This document shows, one piece after another, positions 1 through 6,062 of a stretch of DNA of 6,062 nucleotides. The translations under genes were made by a program, and so were the position numbers. The notes beneath the pieces were generated by a model, which saw only the letters and a list, made by a program, of their open reading frames with translations, did no database searches and had not been told where the DNA came from. Numbering within the stretch: the stretch's first letter is position 1; each line of letters starts with the position of its first letter. This stretch comes from an uncultured Pseudomonadota bacterium (GTDB lineage: Bacteria; Myxococcota_A; Polyangia; HGW-17), in the NCBI GenBank assembly GCA_938004375.1, contig CALKWH010000203.1:1-6062 (forward strand). The letters run 5' to 3'.

Positions 1-49
1 GCGACCACCGAGTTCTACACTCTTTCCCTACACGACGCTCTTCCGATCT
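1..49 (+). other. Illumina P5/universal adapter remnant (not genomic)
   Basis: This matches the Illumina TruSeq universal (P5-side) adapter, lacking its first nine bases and ending in the read-1 primer end CTCTTCCGATCT at 38..49. No second index lies between the P5 part and the read-1 primer part, as in single-index libraries. Base 13 is T where the standard oligo has A, so this is an imperfect copy. Read in the frame of the first gene, the adapter stays open and encodes the well-known contaminant peptide FPTRRSSDL. Genomic sequence begins at base 50. Confidence 0.98.
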
Positions 50-50
50 C

Positions 51-434
51 CTGCCCGAGGAACCGGTGGGCGAGGGCGCGGCCTGGACCGTGACGACCCA
101 GCTCACGACGGGCGGAATGGTGGTCACCAACCAGTATAAATACACCCTGACCAAGCTCGACGGCAACAACATCGAGATGAAGGTCGCCCTCGTGCAGTCC
201 GCCGAGCCCCAGGAACTGAAGAACCCCAACCTCCCCCCGGGCACCGTCCTCAAGCTCCAGGAGTTCAAGAGCGGCGGCAGCGGCACGGTCAAGATGGATC
301 TCACCAAAATGGTCCCCACCTCCGAGCTCACCTCCGAGACGACCATGAAGATCGAGGTGGAGGCCGGCGCCCAGAAACAGAACCTCGACCAGAAGATGAA
401 CCTGACCCTCAAGCTCTACGCCGCAGAGAAGTAG
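51..434 (+). CDS. Exported beta-rich protein of unknown function, 5'-truncated
   Basis: Only the last 127 codons are present. The frame is open from the adapter junction, so the true start and any signal peptide lie outside the molecule; the GTG at 66 is in frame but is probably an internal valine. The visible part begins LPEEPVGEGAAWTV, a pattern I associate with exported proteins in which a 'P-x-x-PVGxGxxW' turn starts a beta domain. Alternating polar and hydrophobic strands follow, with a conserved-looking NPNLPPG loop and an even-sized DLTK segment. It contains no cysteine and no membrane segment. It resembles proteins annotated as DUF6263 or as hypothetical proteins in myxobacteria, but I recognise this only by style. 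The next gene starts 8 bases after the stop, so the two are probably co-transcribed. Function unknown. The coding call is firm and the family is uncertain. Confidence 0.8.
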   Translation: MPEEPVGEGAAWTVTTQLTTGGMVVTNQYKYTLTKLDGNNIEMKVALVQSAEPQELKNPNLPPGTVLKLQEFKSGGSGTVKMDLTKMVPTSELTSETTMKIEVEAGAQKQNLDQKMNLTLKLYAAEK

Positions 435-442
435 GATCCCTC

Positions 443-1039
443 ATGGATTTTCTGGAGCTCGCCCGCGCGCGGCGCAGCGTTCGCCGCTTCCGTGACGAAC
501 CGGTGCCCGAAGACCTCGTCCGGCGCCTGGTGGAGGCCGCCGCCGAGGCGCCCTCGGCCTGCAACAGCCAACCCTGGCACTTCGTGGCCGTCGTCGACCC
601 GGCGCTGCGGGCCCAGGTGGCCGCGGCCTGCACCTCGCCGCTGGTGCCCATCAACAAGTTCGTCCCGACGGCGCCCATGCTGGTGGTCCAAGTGGGGCTG
701 ATCCCCAATCCGCTCTCCATGCTCGGCGGCCTGGTCAAGAACAAGCGCTTCGTGAGCACCGACAACGGCATCGCCGCCGCCCACTTCTGCCTGGCGGCGG
801 CCAACCTCGGGCTGGGGACGTGCATCCTGGGCTGGTTCGACGAAAAGCGGATCCGCCGGTTGCTGCAGATCCCGACCGCCTACCGTGTCGAGCTGGTGCA
901 CTGCGTGGGATGGCCGTCGGGCGAGGTGCGCAAGGCGCGCCGCAAGCCGTTCGGTCAGGTGTACAGCGTCGACCGCTTCCAGATGGCCGAAGAGGCCGGT
1001 GCCGCCGCCTGTGAAACCCTGAAGGGAGCGCCGGAGTAG
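443..1039 (+). CDS. Nitroreductase family protein (FMN-dependent)
   Basis: This 198-residue protein has the usual length and motifs of the NfsB/FRase-type nitroreductase fold. Near the N-terminus, RARRSVRRF (residues 8-16) is the arginine-serine segment that holds the FMN phosphate. APSACNSQPWHF (36-47) is the classic 'PSaxNxQPW' flavin loop. DNGIAAAHFCLAAANLGLGTC (107-127) is the helix and glycine turn against the isoalloxazine, followed by GWFD at 130-133, and a second GWP is at 156-158. Members bind FMN, usually as homodimers, and use NAD(P)H to reduce nitroaromatics, quinones or related compounds; the substrate here cannot be read from sequence. No signal peptide is seen, so it is cytoplasmic. 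The ATG at 443 is chosen because the family motif starts almost at once and a short purine stretch (GGA, 434-436) precedes it. It sits 8 bases after the upstream stop and 46 bases before a secreted protein gene, so its partners look unrelated to a flavin pathway. Confidence 0.95.
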   Translation: MDFLELARARRSVRRFRDEPVPEDLVRRLVEAAAEAPSACNSQPWHFVAVVDPALRAQVAAACTSPLVPINKFVPTAPMLVVQVGLIPNPLSMLGGLVKNKRFVSTDNGIAAAHFCLAAANLGLGTCILGWFDEKRIRRLLQIPTAYRVELVHCVGWPSGEVRKARRKPFGQVYSVDRFQMAEEAGAAACETLKGAPE

Positions 1040-1085
1040 CGGCCCCGGGGCCGAACCCGCCCGCCTGCCCATCCTCGGACCGCGC

Positions 1086-3341
1086 ATGAACCGCTTCACC
1101 GTCCTTCTCACCCTGGCCTGTCTGGCATGGCTCCCCGCGGGCGCCGGCGCCGCGCCACCCCATTTTCACTACGAGTATTCGCTGCGCAAGAGCGGCCTGC
1201 TGCACCGTCATGGCCTCAAGGTCCTGGCCTCCGGCCAGCTGCTGCTCACCCACGCCGTGGAGGGCGGACCGCCCCGGGAGACCACCCTGGGCAGCGACCC
1301 CGCCTTCTCCAGACGCGTGTTCGAGGCCTGGGCGGCACCGGCACCGACACCGCTCCCGATGATGTGCGGCGCCCCGCGTTGGGCCAAGCTCACCGCCAGC
1401 CCGGGTGGGGACACTCCGCGGGTGATCGACCTGTCCGACCCGGCGCAGCTGCGCCGCCACGGCATGCTGGTCCGCCTGATGGAGCGCCGCCTGCTGCCCC
1501 TGCACCCGGAGTCACCCTGGGAGGACTGTCTGTCGCTCTTGCCCCCGGCGGACCCCGAGGTCCTCACGAACCCCGACGCCTTCGAGCGCCCCCGCGCCGT
1601 GGCCGCGCCGCACTCCCCCCGGGCCTACTTCCTGCAACTGCTGGAGACCGAGGACGAGGACGAGGCCGCCGCCGCGCTGGCCCGCATCGCCTGGACCGCC
1701 GGGGCCGACGCCTTCTTCGCCCAACTGCTGGTGACCCGGCACCGCTTCTCGGACGAGGCACGGGAGTACCTGCAGCACCACGGGGCCATCCCCGCCCTGT
1801 TCGCGGACAGCCCGGAGCGCGCCGCCCGCCTCCTCGAGGTGTACCGGCGCGAGCGCGGCCTGGACAAGAAGTTCTACGCGGCCATGCTGGCGCTGGCGGT
1901 CCCCGACTTCGAGACCGCGGCCACCGAACTGCAGGCCTACCTGCGGGGTCTGGGACGCGACCAGGAGGCCGAGGCCGAGGCCACGCGCATCCGGCGCGTC
2001 CGGGACACCATGTGGCTGTTGAACCGGGGCGAGGCGACCTGGGTGAAGCAGGTCTACGTGATGTCCACGCTCTTCGAGTTCTGGTGGGACACCGCCGCCC
2101 GGCTGGCCGAGCCCGACACCCGCATGCCGCCCCTGGCCGCGATGTTCTACGCCAACGCCTTCCACTTCGCCCGGCTGTTCGGCGGGGACACGCGGGTGGG
2201 CAGCGTCTCCACCACGCCCCGGGCACGGGCCGCCCTGGTCCAGCTGGCGCCGGTCTTCCTGCAGAGGCCCTGGTGGACGCTGCCGGCCCACATGCAGCAG
2301 GACCTGATCGTGGTCATCGGCGCGTTCTCGGCCACCCCGCAGTTCTTCGGAGGCGCCGCCCGCCTGCGAGAGGTGATCCCCCCCCTGGAGAAGCGCGTCG
2401 CCGAACTGACCCGCACGCGCCGCCTCGCGGCCGTCCACGCGCTCCTGGGCAAGCTGCGGGGCGCCGAGCTGGTCTCGGCCACCGCCGCCTTCGGCCTGGC
2501 CCTGGCCGAGGAGGAGGAGTGGTCCCAGGCGATCGCCCCCCTGCGTCAGGGCCTCGAGGCCGGCCGCCGGGAGTTCCTGACACCCCTGGTGCAGGCCCAG
2601 CTCGAGGTGGGGCTCCCCGTCGAAGACACCTCGACCGACCCCGAGGAGCTGGCCGCGCGCGCCGGCTGGCTCCTCGACGCCCTCGACACCGAGGGCGCGC
2701 TGGCCCTGCTGCCGCCCCTGGAGCGGGAGCCGCTGGGCGACCAGGCCGCGCTGGTCCGCGCCCGGCTGCGGATCCTGCGCGGGGACACCGCGGGCATGGA
2801 CGAGCTCGCGGACCTGGCCGACCGGGACGGTCCCGCCGGCACCCCGGCCCGTCTGCTGGCGGCCGAGCTGGCCCTGGCCCGTGAGGCGTCCATGGATGAA
2901 CTCTACCACTTCCTGGCCCGTGAACTGTACGGCCCCCAGGGGGCCTGCGCGTTCGCCATCCTGGGCCTGGGCGCCGCCCGCGCCGGCTGGCGCAACGCCG
3001 ACGTGTTCCTCGAGCGCGCCGCCGCCATGGCCCGCGCCAGGCCCGAGCAGATGATCGAGCTCGTGGTGCTGCTCGCCCGCTGGGGCACCTGGCCCGACAC
3101 CGCCTGGGAGCTCGCCCAGACCGCCCGGGCCCTGCGTCCGTTCTCCAGCCGGCTGGCCTGGGCCCGCGCCGTGCTGCTGGCCCGCTCGGGCCAGCTCGGG
3201 GCCGCCGCCGTGGAGGCCAGCTTCGCCCTCTCCCGACGCCCCTACAACCTGCGGTTCTCCACCCTGCTCGACCAGGTCTTCCGCCTGCTGCGCTCGGCCA
3301 CGGCGAACGCCTCCTCAAGCCAGGAGAAAGCCGGCGACTGA
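1086..3341 (+). CDS. Large secreted protein with TPR-like helical repeats, function unknown
   Basis: The protein has 751 residues. Residues 1-22 form a signal peptide (hydrophobic core about 5-16, A-G-A cleavage site before A23), which supports this ATG although no clear ribosome binding site precedes it. C12 lies inside the hydrophobic core without a proper lipobox, so a soluble exported protein is more likely than a lipoprotein. Residues about 25-140 look like a small mixed alpha/beta domain with two cysteines (C94, C148 just after it). From about 178 to the end it is nearly all amphipathic helix, in HEAT- or TPR-like pairs. The clearest TPR-like units are 465-509 (ALAEEEEWSQAIAPL) and 683-735 (the segment starting RPFSSRLAWARAVLLARSGQ). 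No catalytic motif is visible, so a scaffold or protein-interaction role in the periplasm is an inference. The stop overlaps the ribosome binding site of the next gene, which suggests translational coupling. I do not recognise a named family. Confidence 0.88.
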   Translation: MNRFTVLLTLACLAWLPAGAGAAPPHFHYEYSLRKSGLLHRHGLKVLASGQLLLTHAVEGGPPRETTLGSDPAFSRRVFEAWAAPAPTPLPMMCGAPRWAKLTASPGGDTPRVIDLSDPAQLRRHGMLVRLMERRLLPLHPESPWEDCLSLLPPADPEVLTNPDAFERPRAVAAPHSPRAYFLQLLETEDEDEAAAALARIAWTAGADAFFAQLLVTRHRFSDEAREYLQHHGAIPALFADSPERAARLLEVYRRERGLDKKFYAAMLALAVPDFETAATELQAYLRGLGRDQEAEAEATRIRRVRDTMWLLNRGEATWVKQVYVMSTLFEFWWDTAARLAEPDTRMPPLAAMFYANAFHFARLFGGDTRVGSVSTTPRARAALVQLAPVFLQRPWWTLPAHMQQDLIVVIGAFSATPQFFGGAARLREVIPPLEKRVAELTRTRRLAAVHALLGKLRGAELVSATAAFGLALAEEEEWSQAIAPLRQGLEAGRREFLTPLVQAQLEVGLPVEDTSTDPEELAARAGWLLDALDTEGALALLPPLEREPLGDQAALVRARLRILRGDTAGMDELADLADRDGPAGTPARLLAAELALAREASMDELYHFLARELYGPQGACAFAILGLGAARAGWRNADVFLERAAAMARARPEQMIELVVLLARWGTWPDTAWELAQTARALRPFSSRLAWARAVLLARSGQLGAAAVEASFALSRRPYNLRFSTLLDQVFRLLRSATANASSSQEKAGD

Positions 3342-3346
3342 AGGAG
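3341..3346 (+). promoter_or_regulatory. Ribosome binding site of the membrane protein gene
   Basis: AAGGAG lies five bases before the ATG at 3352 and its first base is the last base of the upstream TGA stop. This fixes the start of the downstream gene and suggests coupled translation with the secreted repeat protein. Confidence 0.75.
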
Positions 3347-3351
3347 AGCCC

Positions 3352-4028
3352 ATGAGCGAAGAACCCCAAGTAGAAGAAGACGCCAACCGCACTTCCGAGA
3401 CCGATGCGAAGGTGGCTGCCACCATCCGGGCGATGAAGAGAAGACGGTGGCTCCGCGTGATCTGGCTCGTCCTGCTTCCGGCCACGCTGGTCTCCGCGCT
3501 CGTCGTGTACCGGACTTTGGTAAAACCGTTCATGGAGAAAAGGGCCCATCTTGCCAGGGTGGCCAGGCAGATCCCCGTGTTCGAAGCTCAACTGGTCGAA
3601 CTCAGGCGTTGTCTCGGCGGTGGTGGGGACGAGCCTGGGGATTTCCCCGTGCAGGTCGTGCGCCAATTCGTTGAAAGTGGAATCTTCGGCCAGAAATTGA
3701 GCCAGTGCCTGAATAGCTACACCACCGATTTGTGGAGGTGGATGGCGCGCTGCACGTCAGGTGCAATCCTGAAGGCTGCACCACCTCGGTCCTGGCACGC
3801 TTGAAGCCTTGGGACCTGAGAGCTTTCTCACGCGGTGGGCGGCCGGCCTTGCTCTCGTTTTTCCAGTCACTAGACGTCGGGGTGGTTTTTGAGAAGCTCT
3901 CCCAAGGAGGATTCGTCGTGAAGGATATTTTCGATCCTCAGAATCCACCGGTCCCAGGAGCGATCTGGATGTTCGATGGAGAACCGTTGCCCCACTCCGA
4001 CTCCAGTCTGCGGCGGTGGGATTATTGA
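3352..4028 (+). CDS. Single-pass membrane-anchored hypothetical protein, frame interrupted once
   Basis: Two overlapping pieces make one gene: 3352..3804 in one frame, and a downstream piece open from 3717 to 4028 in the frame one base back. Restoring one T in the T run at 3729..3731 joins them as NSYTTD-F-VEVDGALHV and gives about 225 residues; the first piece alone would end in a cysteine-, tryptophan- and arginine-containing tail that looks non-coding. Residues 1-28 are acidic and polar. KRRRW (29-33) precedes one transmembrane helix at about 33-53, giving an N-in, C-out topology by the positive-inside rule. A helix rich in R, E and L follows (57-87), then a globular outer domain with C87, C119 and a CNPEGC pair that could form disulfides. 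The GTG at 3732 could be called as a separate start, but no ribosome binding site supports it. It probably shares an operon with the upstream secreted protein. Base composition is well below its neighbours. Family not recognised. The frame break may be a read error or a real mutation. Confidence 0.72.
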
Positions 4029-4094
4029 ATATCAACAAATCGATTAACCTTCATTTATTTTTCATCGCCCCATTTACCGGCACCGACATACAGC

Positions 4095-4122
4095 TTGCGA
4101 TTGCCAGGTGTTGGAGTATGAT
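4095..4122 (+). promoter_or_regulatory. Putative sigma-70-type promoter for the FecR-domain lipoprotein gene
   Basis: TTGCGA (4095-4100, four of six consensus bases) and TATGAT (4117-4122, five of six) are separated by 16 bases. They lie in the only AT-rich stretch of the window, about 90 bases before the lipoprotein start. Transcription would begin near 4128-4130 and leave a leader of about 80 bases. This is a consensus match only. Confidence 0.45.
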
Positions 4123-4147
4123 GCCGCCAGTTTCCCGGAACCGAAAA

Positions 4148-4171
4148 GACGGCGCTCGATAGGTCGGCGTC
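4148..4171 (+). other. Possible small hairpin in the lipoprotein gene leader
   Basis: GACG at 4148-4151 pairs with CGTC at 4168-4171, then a G-G mismatch, then CG at 4153-4154 with CG at 4165-4166, closing a ten-base loop. A stem this short can occur by chance. It resembles no known riboswitch or terminator, and no T run directly follows that would end transcription. Confidence 0.2.
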
Positions 4172-4195
4172 GTTTGCAGTTCCACTTCACTGTTC

Positions 4196-4201
4196 AGGAG
4201 G
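4196..4201 (+). promoter_or_regulatory. Strong ribosome binding site of the lipoprotein gene
   Basis: A full AGGAGG lies seven bases before the ATG at 4209. It is the best Shine-Dalgarno match in the window. Together with the signal peptide right after the ATG, it fixes the start of this gene. Confidence 0.85.
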
Positions 4202-4208
4202 ATTTGAT

Positions 4209-6017
4209 ATGTTAAAAAATACTGCTTTGCTGCTCTGCTCCCTGCTCGCGTTCGGCTGCGGCGGGAAAAAGAAGGATGACGCCGCCCCCCCCGCGCCCGC
4301 GGCCGACATGAGGCCCGCCGACGCGCCGCCCAAGGTCGATCCGCCCAAGGTCGATCCGCCCAAGGTGGCCGTCGAGGAACCGCTGATGGTCGAGGCCGTC
4401 GTGGTGGCGGTGGACGGGACCGTCGAGGTGAAGTCCGCCGCGTCGGACACCTTCACCGCCCTGGCGGTGGACCGGGACCTGTCCGTGGGTGATCACGTCC
4501 GCGTCCTGGGCGAAAAAGGCATGGTCAAGCTGCGCATGTGGGACGACACCCTCGTCACGCTGACCGCCGGCGCCGAGGCCGTGATCAACCCGGGCGCCGC
4601 CATGGCCACCGTCAGCCCGTCGATCACCGTGCTGGCCGGCACCTCCAGTTTCATGGTCGAGCCCCGCGCCGAGCTCGAGGACCCGTTCCTCGTCTACACG
4701 CCGGCGGGCATCCTGACCGTCCTGGGCACCGAGTTCGAGGTGGCCGTGGCCGACACGGGCGCCATGAAGGTCGGCGTGAACGAGGGTCTGGTGCAGGTCC
4801 TGGCCGCCGACGGCGCCGACCTCACCGAGGTCCCGCAGGGCAAGGCCGTCGTGGTCGCCCTGGAAGGCGAGACCTCGAAGCCCGGCAAGGTCGAGTCCTA
4901 TGACGCCGAGAAGGAGGACCTCGAGAAGTTCTACGAGGCCGAGCACCAGAACGCCGCGAAGAACGTGGACGGGGTGACCCGCTCCGCCGCCGCCCGGCTC
5001 GAGGCCATGAAGAAGCACATGGAGAAGCTCCACGAGGGCATCGCCAAGCTCGAGGCCCGCGCCGAGGAGCTGGCGAAGAAGGCCGAGGAGAAGGCCGCCA
5101 AGGACGACCAGAAGGGCTACGAGGCCGAGGCCGCCCCGCTGGTGGAGACCCTGGACGAAAGCCGCCTCGCCGGCCGCGAGGATCAGCGCGTCCACGCCAT
5201 GATGGTCGCCAACACCTACCTGCTGCGCCGCATCGACGCCCTCGTCGCGGCCGGCGTGATCAAGCCGACCCCCGAGCAGGCCAAGGTCATCGCCGAGTCC
5301 AAGGCCCTCGTGGAGCCCTGGATCAACGACCTCGACGAGAAGACCGTGGACCGCCTCCGCGCCCGCCAGAAGCGGGATCAGCGCTGGAACGAGAACTTCC
5401 TGAAGCACCACCCCGAAGGCCGCTTCGTCGCCGAGAAGACCAAGGCCGAGCAGCCCCCGTTCTACGGCAAGCTGCCCAAGGCCGCCCGCGACAAGGTCGC
5501 CGCCAAGGTCGAGCCCAAGATGATCCCCCCCGTGAAGTTCCAGCTCCGCCCGTTCGCCGGCAAGGCCCGCGCCGAGCTCAAGATGCATCCCAAGGCCAAC
5601 GAGTGGAAGGCCACCCCCTATCAGCCCGCCGACCCGGCCCGCCTCGAGCGCGCCAAAAAGGTCGAGGCCCGCGCGCTCAAGGCCCGGCCCAAGACGGCCG
5701 TGCTCATCAAGATGATCCCCCCCAAGTTCCGCAATCGCCGCCCCGAGGGTGTCGGCCCGAAGATGCCGCATCCGGGCATGGGACCCGAGGATGGCATGGG
5801 ACCCGAGGACGGCATGGAGCCCGGTGACATGGGCATGGGACCCGAGGACATGGGCATGGGATCCGAGGACATGGGCATGGGCCCCGAGGACGGCATGGAG
5901 CCCGGTGACATGGGCATGGGACCCGAGGTCATGGGGCCAGAGGGTATGGGGCCCGAGGGCATGGGCCCCGAGGGCATGGGGCCAAACCCGGCCATGATCC
6001 CCGAGACCATGGGCCCC
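4209..6017 (+). CDS. FecR-domain lipoprotein with Met-rich acidic repeat tail, 3'-truncated
   Basis: The frame is open for 603 codons and meets the right adapter without a stop; the adapter would add a false tail, RSEEHTSELQS. Residues 1-17 form a lipoprotein signal with LLAFGC, so C17 is the likely lipidated residue and the following GGKKKDD fits a surface or outer-membrane lipoprotein. A PPKVD repeat linker covers 40-53. Residues about 66-220 match the FecR fold: VGDHVRV at 93-99, repeated beta turns, YTPAG at 163-167 and GTEFEV at 173-178. Residues 231-300 are charged helix, probably coiled coil. Residues about 380-520 are basic and proline-rich. The last 81 residues (523-603) hold 18 methionines and 19 acidic residues, with no lysine, arginine or histidine. 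FecR domains are best known from the anti-sigma regulator FecR, but no sigma factor, TonB receptor or inner-membrane helix is seen, so this is more likely an envelope protein that uses the fold structurally. It has its own promoter candidate. Confidence 0.88.
4326..4366 (+). repeat. 15-base in-frame tandem repeat, 2.7 copies
   Basis: The unit CCGCCCAAGGTCGAT occurs twice in full and once as its first eleven bases, with no mismatch. It encodes [14 protein letters not shown], a stiff proline-rich spacer between the lipid anchor and the FecR domain. Copy number could vary by slippage and would only change linker length. Confidence 0.9.
5775..6016 (+). repeat. Degenerate Met-Gly-Pro-Glu codon repeat with a nested 46-base duplication
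   Basis: The array codes for units such as [19 protein letters not shown] and MGPEG, built on ATGGGC and CCCGAGGAC words. A 46-base stretch at 5802..5847 recurs without a mismatch at 5883..5928, an offset of 81 bases or 27 codons, so duplication kept the frame. The last part changes to a 15-base MGPEG unit repeated from about 5931. It reaches to the last base before the adapter, so its true length is unknown, and arrays like this are hard to assemble from short reads. Confidence 0.9.
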
Positions 6018-6062
6018 AGATCGGAAGAGCACACGTCTGAACTCCAGTCACCGAATACGATC
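6018..6062 (+). other. Illumina P7/index adapter remnant (not genomic)
   Basis: AGATCGGAAGAGC and the rest of the TruSeq indexed adapter run from 6018 to 6051. An 8-base index, CGAATACG, follows at 6052..6059, and then ATC, the first bases of the P7 tail. In the lipoprotein frame these 45 bases hold no stop and encode the familiar contaminant peptide RSEEHTSELQS. Confidence 0.98.

Noticed and set aside
1040..1053. A perfect 14-base palindrome, CGGCCCCGGGGCCG, right after the nitroreductase stop
   Set aside because: With no loop bases and no following T run it is a poor terminator, and such palindromes are expected by chance in DNA this GC-rich. It might still act as a weak operator, but nothing supports that.
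1512..2909. Long - strand open frame opposite the secreted repeat protein
   Set aside because: It has a low-complexity Gly/Gln/Leu composition without any domain. It is explained by third-position GC bias of the sense gene.
3732..4028. A separate small protein starting at GTG 3732
   Set aside because: It has no ribosome binding site, it overlaps the upstream frame, and its first residues continue smoothly from the upstream protein once one base is restored. It is better read as the second half of the same gene.
4079..4100. GGCAC followed by TTGCGA, resembling a sigma-54 promoter
   Set aside because: The GG and GC elements are 18 bases apart and not the required 12, so the spacing does not fit. 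The sigma-70-type reading is better.
5749..5997. A + strand open frame with Trp-rich repeats ([12 protein letters not shown])
   Set aside because: This is the out-of-frame reading of the Met-Gly-Pro-Glu codon repeat. It has no ribosome binding site and begins within the real gene.
4209..6017. A classical FecI/FecR/FecA iron-signalling locus
   Set aside because: No sigma factor or TonB-dependent receptor is present, and the protein is a lipoprotein without the inner-membrane helix of anti-sigma regulators, so only the domain is shared.
4212..6032. A 606-codon open frame on the - strand, rich in His, Gly and Leu
   Set aside because: It begins inside the right adapter and lies exactly opposite the FecR-domain lipoprotein frame. 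Its composition is the mirror of GC-rich sense codons, and the sense strand has a strong ribosome binding site, a signal peptide and a recognisable domain.

Overview
The window is a single 5,968-base piece of high-GC bacterial DNA (50..6017) with Illumina library adapter still attached at both ends (1..49 and 6018..6062). It is therefore one amplified library molecule or an untrimmed read or contig. Both gene ends that touch the adapters are cut by the library, not by biology. The genes use GC-rich codons strongly. The exported-protein gene at the left end, the FecR-domain lipoprotein and the secreted repeat protein suggest a Gram-negative bacterium with a complex envelope, perhaps Myxococcota or Bradymonadota. 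That placement is a guess from protein style; no phylogenetic marker gene is present.

Layout, all on the + strand: (1) 51..434, the C-terminal part of an exported beta-rich protein of unknown function. (2) 443..1039, an FMN-dependent nitroreductase-family protein, 8 bases downstream. (3) 1086..3341, a 751-residue secreted protein with a signal peptide and a long alpha-helical, TPR-like solenoid. (4) 3352..4028, a small membrane-anchored protein in markedly lower-GC DNA, starting 10 bases after gene 3 with a good ribosome binding site; its frame is broken once, most simply by one lost T in a short T run near 3729..3731. (5) A 180-base AT-richer intergenic region with a plausible sigma-70-type promoter, then 4209..6017, a FecR-domain lipoprotein. 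Its protein has a helical middle, a basic proline-rich stretch and an acidic methionine-rich repeat tail, and it runs into the right adapter without a stop.

Genes 1 to 4 are packed like one transcription unit, and gene 5 seems to have its own promoter. Four of the five products are predicted to be exported or membrane-anchored, so the region looks like an envelope-protein neighbourhood. Nothing in the sequence ties them into a known pathway. No RNA gene, CRISPR array, insertion sequence or phage gene was seen. I see no convincing new defence or mobile system. The most unusual biological object is the charge-segregated FecR lipoprotein with its Met-Gly-Pro-Glu tail.
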